The position numbers and the translations under genes were made by a program. The notes below the pieces were generated by a model, which had not been told where the DNA came from, ran no database searches, and was given only the letters and a program-made list of their open reading frames with translations. DNA of 64,000 bases, taken from contig NZ_CP109796.1 of assembly GCF_038725785.1 (NCBI RefSeq), positions 3,410,001 to 3,474,000 on the forward strand, read 5' to 3'. Source of the DNA: Termitidicoccus mucosus. GTDB taxonomy: Bacteria; Verrucomicrobiota; Verrucomicrobiia; Opitutales; Opitutaceae. How positions within the stretch are numbered: position 1 is the first letter of the stretch; every line of letters begins with the position of its first letter. Below are positions 1-7,655 of this stretch, piece by piece.

Positions 1-55
1 CGGTGGCGACCGACAGGCCTGCGCGGCGGGCGATGGTTTTCAGGGATTGGGGCAT
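1..55 (-). CDS. LacI-family transcriptional regulator, N-terminal fragment cut by window edge
   Basis: Reading the minus strand from the ATG at 55 gives MPQSLKTIARRAGLSVAT, which is the first helix and the start of the helix-turn-helix of LacI regulators. It is nearly the same as the start of the regulator at 13839. Only 18 residues lie in the window, so the effector-binding domain cannot be judged. It follows the UroD-like gene on the same strand after a gap of about 118 bases and could be the local regulator of the heparinase/UroD unit. The assignment to the family is safe; the regulon is inference. Confidence 0.8.
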   Translation of the reverse strand, partial: MPQSLKTIARRAGLSVAT

Positions 56-173
56 GGCGGCGATAATGACCGGACGAAAACAACTGTTGGGCAAGCCGCC
101 GCGATCAGGCAAACCGCGTCCTCATCCGGTCACGCGGCACAGGCCCCGTGACGCCGGGCGGGCCCGAACTGTA

Positions 174-1268
174 CTAAAGCGCGCCGGCATCCTGTTGCGG
201 CTGGAACACTGGCAGCTCCCTGCGCACGAGTGCCACGGTCTCGCGCGCTTTCTCCATTGATGGCGCGGCATGCCAGATGATGGTCCTGTTTCGCCTCAAT
301 AGATCGAGATTATCCTCGATTTCCTTGTGCGAGAGTTCCACGACGACGATTTTATCGCGCAGCACCTCCTCGTATTCGCGATAAACATCAATCGCCCGGT
401 CGCTGTTCGGGTCGCTGGAGATTTGCAGCCACTTGATCTGCGGGACCGAGGCGAATTGCGGGATGTTTTTCTTTCCGAGCGAATGCGTGTGCAACATGAC
501 ATTCTCATAGGCCGCGCAGACTTTCCGCATATACGGCAGGCCGAATTCCTCATAGTTCGCCACGGACATCATGCACGAGGCGTCATCCGAAAGATGCCCT
601 GCGCAGGGCCGGGGCAGCCATATGTCGAAACCGGTGACCACTCCGCCTTCGAGGACCGTCGCCTCCTGGAGCTGGCGGTCCATGGTAAAACGCGCCGCCG
701 CCGCGCAGAAATCCATCAACTGGTGCAGCTCATCGGGATGGTCGTAGATATCCGTGAACAGATCATTGCCCCGCACGATGTTTGCAATATCCAGCGGGCC
801 GTCGGCCCCGCGCAGTTTGGCGGCAAACAGCTCTCCCCACTTCTCGCGGCAATGCCTTATCCCGTCCACGACCATGCGCAGCCACGGGTGATTTTCATCC
901 AGCTTGAGATTATCAAAATCCTTCCAGTCCGGCAAAATCTGATGATTGAAACTGGTTCCGCCGGTGAACTCTACTTCGCCGCCGAGAAAGGCGGTGTGCT
1001 CGGCGATGCCATACCAAGGCGCGATTGCCGGGATCAGATCGTCATCCAAGCCCTGCCTGCGCTCCCAGAAACGCGTCACGGCCGCCACCCGGTCGTCAAT
1101 ATAAGGAATCATCTCTCCGGGCAGCCTCCACTTTTCCAACGGCTTGGACGATTGCAGGGAAATGCCCTCGCCGCCCAGCACCTGCACGAGGGCGGCACCG
1201 CGCCGCGGCGTCGCATAAAACGCCTTCGTGCGTGCGATGACGGCTTTGTAATCGGGCCGGAATTGCAT
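174..1268 (-). CDS. Uroporphyrinogen decarboxylase-like (URO-D/MtaA superfamily) protein
   Basis: A 364-residue soluble protein without signal peptide. It resembles the URO-D superfamily, which includes heme-pathway UroD and the corrinoid-linked methyltransferases MtaA/CmuA. Supporting stretches are an N-terminal arm, the region around GVVTGFDIWLPRPCAGHLSD, a metal-site-like HTHS and a C-terminal ending in WHAAPSMEKARETV. The HxC zinc motif of MtaA is not obvious, so the reaction is unknown. It starts 16 bases after the heparinase-like gene stops, so the two are almost certainly one operon. This placement argues against heme synthesis and for a role in catabolism, perhaps removing methyl groups from methylated sugars, but that is inference. 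Confidence 0.75.
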   Translation of the reverse strand: MQFRPDYKAVIARTKAFYATPRRGAALVQVLGGEGISLQSSKPLEKWRLPGEMIPYIDDRVAAVTRFWERRQGLDDDLIPAIAPWYGIAEHTAFLGGEVEFTGGTSFNHQILPDWKDFDNLKLDENHPWLRMVVDGIRHCREKWGELFAAKLRGADGPLDIANIVRGNDLFTDIYDHPDELHQLMDFCAAAARFTMDRQLQEATVLEGGVVTGFDIWLPRPCAGHLSDDASCMMSVANYEEFGLPYMRKVCAAYENVMLHTHSLGKKNIPQFASVPQIKWLQISSDPNSDRAIDVYREYEEVLRDKIVVVELSHKEIEDNLDLLRRNRTIIWHAAPSMEKARETVALVRRELPVFQPQQDAGAL

Positions 1269-1284
1269 GGGAAAAGACCGGTTT

Positions 1285-3507
1285 TTATTTTATGACTTCA
1301 TGCCAGCGCGGCATCTTGTCCTTTATAAGCGGATTCCGGAAATCATCGGCGCCTTGATACATGTGCTTGTTAAGCGGCATGTCGAAGAGGGTCTTCCCGT
1401 CATATTGCAACTCGCAGCCGTAGAAAAACCCGATTTCCCTGGCGCCGTCCTTGTGCTCGCGCACAAAGGAAAAATCGGAGTCGGTGCGCAGTTTCCCGTA
1501 AGTGATGGAACCCGTGCGCCAGTCGAACATCGGCCGGCCGCGGAGGTTCGTGAGCCCAATGGTCTGATCGAGCTTCAGTCCGACCGTGACCGGGTCGCCA
1601 TTGAGCGTGAACGCGAGCCCGAGGGTGCGGTTGTCATCGTGTTCGCCGGTGATGACACGCACGTCCTCCAGCATCGCCGGGGTGAACGTTCCGGGCTTGT
1701 GCGGGCGGAGCACGGTCACGAATGCGAGGCGCTGCCCCTTGAAGAAATAGGTGTTCAGGTATTGATAAAACACCTTGGACGGATTGAAACGGCGCTCGAT
1801 TTCCTTCACGCGGATGACGCTGTCGAACTTTCCGGCGAACTGGATGAGCAGTTCCTGGTTGTGGCTGTTCGGCCAGTATTCCTTGCGGATCGGGATGCGC
1901 TCCGGCCAGCTCACGACATAACCCTCGCCCTGCTTCAGTATGTTGTCGGGATGCCAGACGTTGGCGAACACCTTCACGCCCGGCTCGTCGATCAGGATGG
2001 AATCCACAATTATATACAGGCCCGTTTCCGGCGCGAACAGGACGATGCGGTCGCCGGTGTAACCGCGCTCCCGGTCAACGAGACGGGTCCGGGAATAATC
2101 AAGGCTGCCGAAATTGCCGAAATGAATCTTCTCCGTCCGCACCGGATGGTAGGCCCGGTCCTTCGTGATATAATCAAAAGCGTCGCCTTCGTAAGGCATC
2201 ATCTGGCCAGTGCGCGCGACGATTTTATTATGATAATAGTCGGCGCGCCAGCCGTCCTCCCAAGTCTGCACCGATGTATGGCGGTAGCCGCCGTCGGCCA
2301 GCAGCACGGTGCTGCCCGCCATCAGCAGGTCGATGGCGTTTTCGTCACCGTGCCCGTGCGTGGGCTTTTCCTGGAAGGCGTTGAGCTGTGCGTTCAGGTA
2401 ATCGCGCGAAAAGCGCCCGTAAGGGCCCTCGTCGCGGTAATTGAGCATGGCGTAATCGCCGTTTGGACTGCGGAAGGTGATTTTTTTTGAAACCAGATCG
2501 TCCACGACCTCGGCGGATCGATTCTGGGCCAGCGGCTCCAGCGGAACGGAGGCATCCATCCAGCGCAACGCGAGACCAATGCCATAGAAGGTGTCGCCGT
2601 CCAGCTTCTTGTAATAATCCAGGGTTGCATCATACAGCCTCCGCGCGGTCTCGAGGTAGCTTCCGTCTTTATAATAACTGCCCGCGCGCACAAGATTCGC
2701 AACCAGCCACGACCAGTTATGGGTCCAGTCGCCGTCGCCCCAGTCGGGCATCAGGCCGTTGGGCATGAGCAGCCCCCTGGCGTAGTCGAAATAGAAGCGC
2801 GTGGTGACGGCCTTCATGTGAGAATCCGCCCGGCCTTGCAACTCCGCCAGGTTCAGCGTGTAGGTTTGCCAGAACGGGAGATAGATGGAGGCGTCCTCGA
2901 TCGACCATTGGAACATGCTGTCCGCGGCAAGCGCTTCGCCGTAGCGTTTCCACTTTCCGGCCTCGGGCGCATCCGGCACGGCCTCGGCTGCGAACAGGAA
3001 CGCCGCGCCATCGATCAGCCCGCGATTATGCGCGCCGAAATCCGTGTAATCATAATGTGTCGCAATGCTCGCGATGATCTGCTCGTCGATCATCCGGCGC
3101 TGCCCGGGTTTGAGCGCGCCCTTCTTCTGCAAATATATATAGGCTTCGCAAAACGGCACCATGTTGCGAAACCCGTCGATGAAGGGTGTTTGTTTGCCGT
3201 CCGGCGCGCGCGCGGCCTCGACCAGGGACACGATGTCCGCCTGCGCCCACGCGAGGAATTGCGCGTCGCCGGTGACCGCGTGGAGGTTGACCGACGCCGC
3301 GAGGGTGTACGCGTAGCCGCGATTGGGCTTGAGCGCTCCCCGTGAAACGGCGCGGGCGAAACCCTCGTGGGATCTTTGCACGGCGGCGATCGTGTCGTTG
3401 AGCATTTGCTGTTTGAAGGCGGCGGTGCCGGCCGCGCCGGCTGGCGCAGCCCGGGCGGTCAGGGGGACAAGCATGGCGAGGATGAGGGCGAGGGCGGTTG
3501 TTCTCAT
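1285..3507 (-). CDS. Secreted heparinase II/III-family polysaccharide lyase
   Basis: A protein of about 740 residues. The start at 3507 was chosen because it opens directly with a signal peptide (MRTTALALILAMLVPLTARA); an in-frame ATG at 3546 would add 13 residues in front. The N-terminal half is an alpha/alpha-toroid rich in aromatic repeats (PNGLMPDWGDGDW). It is followed by the heparinase II/III-like core with THGHGDENAIDLLMAGSTVL and DGGYRHTSVQTW, then a beta-sandwich. Such enzymes cut uronate-containing polysaccharides (heparin, alginate, ulvan-like) by beta-elimination; the substrate cannot be read from sequence. It is the first gene of an operon with the UroD-like gene. Two operator-like palindromes lie at 3676 and 3709 in the divergent promoter region shared with the LamG gene. 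Confidence 0.82.
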   Translation of the reverse strand: MRTTALALILAMLVPLTARAAPAGAAGTAAFKQQMLNDTIAAVQRSHEGFARAVSRGALKPNRGYAYTLAASVNLHAVTGDAQFLAWAQADIVSLVEAARAPDGKQTPFIDGFRNMVPFCEAYIYLQKKGALKPGQRRMIDEQIIASIATHYDYTDFGAHNRGLIDGAAFLFAAEAVPDAPEAGKWKRYGEALAADSMFQWSIEDASIYLPFWQTYTLNLAELQGRADSHMKAVTTRFYFDYARGLLMPNGLMPDWGDGDWTHNWSWLVANLVRAGSYYKDGSYLETARRLYDATLDYYKKLDGDTFYGIGLALRWMDASVPLEPLAQNRSAEVVDDLVSKKITFRSPNGDYAMLNYRDEGPYGRFSRDYLNAQLNAFQEKPTHGHGDENAIDLLMAGSTVLLADGGYRHTSVQTWEDGWRADYYHNKIVARTGQMMPYEGDAFDYITKDRAYHPVRTEKIHFGNFGSLDYSRTRLVDRERGYTGDRIVLFAPETGLYIIVDSILIDEPGVKVFANVWHPDNILKQGEGYVVSWPERIPIRKEYWPNSHNQELLIQFAGKFDSVIRVKEIERRFNPSKVFYQYLNTYFFKGQRLAFVTVLRPHKPGTFTPAMLEDVRVITGEHDDNRTLGLAFTLNGDPVTVGLKLDQTIGLTNLRGRPMFDWRTGSITYGKLRTDSDFSFVREHKDGAREIGFFYGCELQYDGKTLFDMPLNKHMYQGADDFRNPLIKDKMPRWHEVIK

Positions 3508-3675
3508 GGTGAAAGTTCCAAGGGCGGGTTTGATCATGGCGCGCACGGCGGGAAAGCGAAAGGCTCGACTGGATCGTGTTGCATGTCGGGAGAAGGAAGG
3601 GACGGCGCAAAAGCAGGCGAAAGCAATAACCTCATTTGCTGGCAGATCCGTCCCCGATGCGCACGCCCGATGAGA

Positions 3676-3688
3676 TGTAACCGTTGCA
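3676..3688. promoter_or_regulatory. Operator-like palindrome, LacI type (site 1)
   Basis: TGTAACCGTTGCA, an imperfect palindrome matching the TGCAAC-GTTGCA sites at 3709, 12408 and 15056. It lies between the divergent heparinase-like (start 3507) and LamG (start 3847) genes. Symmetry with a central CG is the usual form of LacI-family operators. Confidence 0.55.
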
Positions 3689-3708
3689 GGGAGGGCTTCC
3701 GCTCTTAT

Positions 3709-3721
3709 TGCAACGTTTGCA
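3709..3721. promoter_or_regulatory. Operator-like palindrome, LacI type (site 2)
   Basis: TGCAACGTTTGCA, arms TGCAA/TTGCA. It sits 20 bases from site 1; the 33-bp centre-to-centre distance is about three helical turns, which would place two dimers on the same face of the DNA. It could serve both divergent promoters. Confidence 0.55.
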
Positions 3722-3846
3722 TTTTCTTTCGGCTGACAGCATCCCCTTGTTTCCCCTGAGTGGCGCGGTCATTGCGCGCCCCGCGCTTCCTTGAAGTCCC
3801 CGTCCGCCACGCTTCTCGATTCCCGCATCCAATCAATCCGCCAACC

Positions 3847-4665
3847 ATGAGAAAACATATCCGCTCCGTTTTCCTGTCCGCCCTGGCCGCCGCGTTTGCC
3901 GTGGCGTTGCCCGCCCAAGTCGTGCGCTACGGCTTCGACTCCACCTACAAACTCGCCTCCGCGCAATGGACGCCCAACACCGGCTCCGGCGGCGAGAAAT
4001 CCGCGAAAGGCGCCACGCAGATCAACAGCCTCGACCTGCGCATGTTCGCCGTGGGCGGCGCAAACGCCGACCTCGCCACCGCGCCCGGCGTCGCCGGCAA
4101 GGGCCGCGCGCTCGACCTCACCGGCAACACGCCCGGCACCATCAACGGGGCCGTCGCGCAGCAGTCCACCGCGTCGCCCGGCGGCTTCAAGTCGCTCACC
4201 ATCACCGGCTGGATGAAACCCGCCGCGCCGTTGCAAAAGGACATGACGCTCATCCGCAGTTTCACCACCGGCCCCTCCGGCGGCGGATTCTGGATTTCCG
4301 CGACCAGCCCCAACGCGCTGGTGCTCCTGCTCAGCGACGGCCCAAAGTCCGCGAAATTTCCCGTGCACGCGTCCGCCGTCGCCGCGCAGGACAAGTGGGT
4401 GTTCTTCGCCGTCTCGTGGGATGGCGCGGCCGGCCTCGCCAACTGGTATTTCGGCGGCGAGGCCGATGCGCCCGCCGCCCCGGTTCGGGTGGCCGCCCCC
4501 GCCTCCATCGGCATGACGCTCACCGCCACGAAGCAGATGGCCGTCGGCCGCGCGAGCTCCAAGAGCCCCGGCTTCTGCGGCCTTTTCGATGATATCCAGA
4601 TCTTCGATACAGCGCTCGCACGGGAAAAGATCGAGGAGATCCGCCAGTCCGCGCTCGGCCGGTGA
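3847..4665 (+). CDS. Secreted LamG/concanavalin-like domain protein
   Basis: A 272-residue protein. The ATG at 3847 was chosen because it begins a clear signal peptide (MRKHIRSVFLSALAAAFAVA, cleavage near ALPA-Q). The mature part has the pattern of LamG-like jelly-roll lectin domains: KGRALDLTGNTPGTINGAV, SLTITGWMKP, WVFFAVSWDGAAGLANWYFGG and the closing GLFDDIQIFDTALAREKIEE. No catalytic domain is present, so a carbohydrate-binding or surface role next to the lyases is likely. It is divergent from the heparinase/UroD operon and shares the promoter region with the two operator-like sites. Function is inferred from fold pattern and neighbours. Confidence 0.75.
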   Translation: MRKHIRSVFLSALAAAFAVALPAQVVRYGFDSTYKLASAQWTPNTGSGGEKSAKGATQINSLDLRMFAVGGANADLATAPGVAGKGRALDLTGNTPGTINGAVAQQSTASPGGFKSLTITGWMKPAAPLQKDMTLIRSFTTGPSGGGFWISATSPNALVLLLSDGPKSAKFPVHASAVAAQDKWVFFAVSWDGAAGLANWYFGGEADAPAAPVRVAAPASIGMTLTATKQMAVGRASSKSPGFCGLFDDIQIFDTALAREKIEEIRQSALGR

Positions 4666-4685
4666 TCTTTTTCGAGCAGAAAAAC

Positions 4686-4890
4686 AACCGCGAAGGACGC
4701 GAAGGGCACGAAGAAGACAATAAAAACCACCGGCCTTATATCTATTGGGAGGATCTAAAAATAACAGCGAAGGGCGCAAAGGATGCGAAGAAAATAATCC
4801 TGATGGGAATTATTATATTTATAATACATTGTAAATAAATTAATTATGTTATTATTAATGCTTCGCGCTCTTTGCGTCCTTCGCTGTTAA
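4686..4890. repeat. Interspersed intergenic repeat, accgcgaaggacgcgaag family
   Basis: Three arms of the degenerate gcgaag-repeat family occur between the LamG and esterase genes: 4686-4715, 4763-4791 and, inverted, 4861-4889. The last two form a long stem with an AT-rich loop. Further copies of the family lie at 20010, 23788, 26251 and 45025. No gene is seen in the interval 4666-5023. Confidence 0.75.
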
Positions 4891-5023
4891 AATGAATTTT
4901 TAGAAGTTCCCTTAATTTATTGATCTATAAAATTCCCCTTCGTTTGGGCCGTTGTTTCCCTTGTCATCGTCTGCTCAATTTTTGGGGATCTCGCATCCAT
5001 CCTCGTTCCGCAATCGCACTGCC

Positions 5024-7288
5024 ATGACTCTCCCCGCCCATCGCCGCCTCGTGTCCTTGATCCAATCCTGCCTCGGCGCGCTCTTCCTTCTCGCGCTGCT
5101 TTCCGCCGTCCGCGCCGACGTGCGCCTCGCCGCGCCGTTCGGCGACAACGCCGTCCTCCAGCGGGACAAGCCCGTCGCCGTCTGGGGCGAGGCCGACCCC
5201 GGCGAAAAAGTCTCCGTGTTTCTCGGCGCGCGCACCGCCGCGACCATCGCGGGGGCCGACGGGCGCTGGCTCGTCCGCCTCGATCCCTTGCCCGCCAGCG
5301 CGGAACCCGCCGAGCTGGTCGTCACCGGTAGGAATCAGGTCGTCCTCAAAAACATACTCGTCGGCGACGTGTGGCTCTGCGCCGGCCAGTCCAACATGGA
5401 GTGGAATGTCGCCCGCGCCGACAACGCCGCCGCCGAGCTCGCCGCCGCCAGCCATTCCGGCATTCGTTTCATCAAAATCGACCGCGCCATCGGCGACGCG
5501 CCCGCAGCCCGCGCCACCGGCGCATGGCGCGTCTGCACGCCGCGCGACATCGGCGGCTGCTCCGCCGTCGCCTACTTTTTCGCCCGCGACATCCACCGCG
5601 AGACCGGCGTCCCCGTCGGCCTCGTGCAAAGCTCGTGGAGCGGCGCGATGATCGAATCCTTCCTGCCCGCCGACACGCTCGCCTCGACCGAGTTCGCCGC
5701 CGTCGGGAAACGCTGGCGGCAAACCCTCGACGCCTGGCCGGTCAACAAAAAGAAATACGACGCCGACCAGTCCGCCTGGGAAAAAGAGCGCGATGCCGCC
5801 GCGGAGAAAAACCTGCCCTTCGACAAACCCGCCCCGCGCCCGCCCGTCGGTCCCGGCCACCGCGACCAGCCTTCCGGCATCTACAACGCCATGGTCCATC
5901 CGCTGGCGCCCTTCGGCCTGCGCGGCTTCCTTTGGTATCAGGGCGAGGGCAACGCCCAGCGCTTCGATGAATACCACGCGCTCTTCACCACGCTCATCCG
6001 CTCCTGGCGCGCCGCGTTTCAGCAGGGCGACCTGCCCTTCTACTGGGTGCAACTCCCCAACTACAAAGCCGGGCGCGGCGACGCCCGCATGCGCGCGTTC
6101 CTTCGCGAGGCGCAGGACCAGGCGCTCTCACTGCCCGCCACCGGACAGGCCGTCACCATCGACATTGGCAACCCCGACGACGAGCACCCGACCAACAAGC
6201 AGGAAGTCGGCCGCCGCCTCGCCCTCATCGCCCTCGCCAACCTTTACGGCAAACCCGTCGCCTGGCAAAGCCCGCGCCTTGTTTCGGCCCGCCCCGACGG
6301 CGCGACCCTGCGCGTCGCCCTGGCTCACGCCGACGGGCTCGCCAGTGGCGAAGTGGCAAGTGACAAGTATCAAGTGACAAAAAGCATGCCTGCCGCCGCG
6401 CTCGCCTTCGAACTCGCCGGGGCCGACCGCGAGTTTTTCCCCGCCGCTGCCACGATCAACCAGGACGGCACGCTCACGCTCGCCTCGCCGGACGTTCCCG
6501 CGCCCGTGGCCGCGCGTTACGCGTGGTTCAACGCCCCCGCCGCCACGCTGCGCAACGCCGCCGGCCTGCCGCTCGCGCCCTTCCGCACCGACGACTGGCC
6601 GGCCCTCGACGTCTCCCGCACCAGCGCGGTCACGCCCCAGGATAAAGGCTCGGGCCGCGCGCAGGATTATTTTTTGGAAAAACACGCCGCCTTCCTCGCC
6701 CGCGCCAAGGAAGGCCCGGTCAACCTCCTCTTTATCGGCGACTCCATCACCGACGGCTGGAGCAAGGCCCCCGACATCTGGGAAAACCATTTCGGACGCT
6801 ATCAGCCCGCCAATTTCGGCATCTCCGGCGACTCCACCCAGCACGTCCTCTGGCGCATCGCCCACGGCGAACTCGATCACATCGCGCCGAAGGTCGTCGT
6901 CCTCATGATCGGCACCAACAACACCGCCAGCAACACGCCCGCCGAGATCGCCGACGGCGTCGCCCGCGTCATCCGCCGCATTCGGGAAAAACTCCCGCAA
7001 ACCAAGATCCTTCTCCTCGCCATCTTCCCGCGCGGCCCGCGCCAGAACACCGGCTATTACGACGACGGCATCCGCCGCATGGAAGTCATCAACGAGGTCA
7101 ACCTCGACCTCTCCCGCCTCGCCGACGGAAGCCGTATCCGCTTTTTGAATATCAACGACACTTTCCTCGGACCCGACGGCAGGATTCCCGCCAACGTGAT
7201 GCCCGACCAGCTCCATCCCGGCCCGAAAGGCTACCAGCTTTGGGCCGACGCCATGCAGTCCCTGCTCGACGAGATGATGGCCGAGTGA
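5024..7288 (+). CDS. Sialate O-acetylesterase fused to an SGNH/GDSL hydrolase
   Basis: A 754-residue secreted protein. The start at 5024 gives a short basic N-terminus and a hydrophobic signal segment (LGALFLLALLSAVRA). Residues about 30-520 are a sialate O-acetylesterase (SASA) with the nucleophile motif GQSNM at 121-125 and the later block FLWYQGEGNA. Residues about 535-754 form a second esterase of the SGNH type, with IGDSITDGW near residue 570, the GISGDSTQHVLWR block, IGTNN and the C-terminal DQLHPGPKGY carrying Asp/His. Both halves keep their motifs, so two deacetylating activities on one acetylated glycan are likely. A low-complexity segment at 6351-6381 looks like an in-frame insertion. 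Confidence 0.87.
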   Translation: MTLPAHRRLVSLIQSCLGALFLLALLSAVRADVRLAAPFGDNAVLQRDKPVAVWGEADPGEKVSVFLGARTAATIAGADGRWLVRLDPLPASAEPAELVVTGRNQVVLKNILVGDVWLCAGQSNMEWNVARADNAAAELAAASHSGIRFIKIDRAIGDAPAARATGAWRVCTPRDIGGCSAVAYFFARDIHRETGVPVGLVQSSWSGAMIESFLPADTLASTEFAAVGKRWRQTLDAWPVNKKKYDADQSAWEKERDAAAEKNLPFDKPAPRPPVGPGHRDQPSGIYNAMVHPLAPFGLRGFLWYQGEGNAQRFDEYHALFTTLIRSWRAAFQQGDLPFYWVQLPNYKAGRGDARMRAFLREAQDQALSLPATGQAVTIDIGNPDDEHPTNKQEVGRRLALIALANLYGKPVAWQSPRLVSARPDGATLRVALAHADGLASGEVASDKYQVTKSMPAAALAFELAGADREFFPAAATINQDGTLTLASPDVPAPVAARYAWFNAPAATLRNAAGLPLAPFRTDDWPALDVSRTSAVTPQDKGSGRAQDYFLEKHAAFLARAKEGPVNLLFIGDSITDGWSKAPDIWENHFGRYQPANFGISGDSTQHVLWRIAHGELDHIAPKVVVLMIGTNNTASNTPAEIADGVARVIRRIREKLPQTKILLLAIFPRGPRQNTGYYDDGIRRMEVINEVNLDLSRLADGSRIRFLNINDTFLGPDGRIPANVMPDQLHPGPKGYQLWADAMQSLLDEMMAE

Positions 7289-7421
7289 ACGCGTCTCCAG
7301 ACGCAGGGGTTTCGCCCGGAGTCCGTCTCGCAACATGGTTTTGAGGATAACCGGAAATGAGGGAGGCACGAGCGCACGGTGTTTTTATAGTGTTTTCATT
7401 TAACATTGACGCGGCAGCGTC

Positions 7422-7476
7422 GGTAGGGCGAAGCCTCCGGCTGAGCCGCGGCTCGGCGGGGACGCCTCGCCCTACC
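7422..7476. repeat. Palindromic intergenic repeat, gtagggcg...cgccctac family
   Basis: Arms beginning GGTAGGGCG and ending CGCCCTACC enclose a GC-rich centre with CCGCGG. It lies in the 367-bp gap between the esterase fusion and the TonB receptor. A related but different pair lies at 18138-18254. The rest of the gap holds an AT-rich stretch but no gene and no riboswitch that I can recognise. Confidence 0.65.
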
Positions 7477-7655
7477 AGTTGGGACAAGGTTGAGAGAAAA
7501 TACTATAAAAGGATGATTCGACGTTTTCAGTGGAGACAGGAGTGCGGGTCTGGTCGTATCGCCGGCAGAGGCTGGCCGTGAAGCGGGGATGGCAAATCAA
7601 AACGATCTTTGGCCGGCCCATTTGACTCTCCGGCTCCGCCCCCTTTCCTGAAGAG

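Noticed and set aside
7289-7655. Possible cobalamin riboswitch before the TonB receptor
   Set aside because: I looked for the B12-box and adjacent conserved blocks and did not find them; the gap holds a palindromic repeat.
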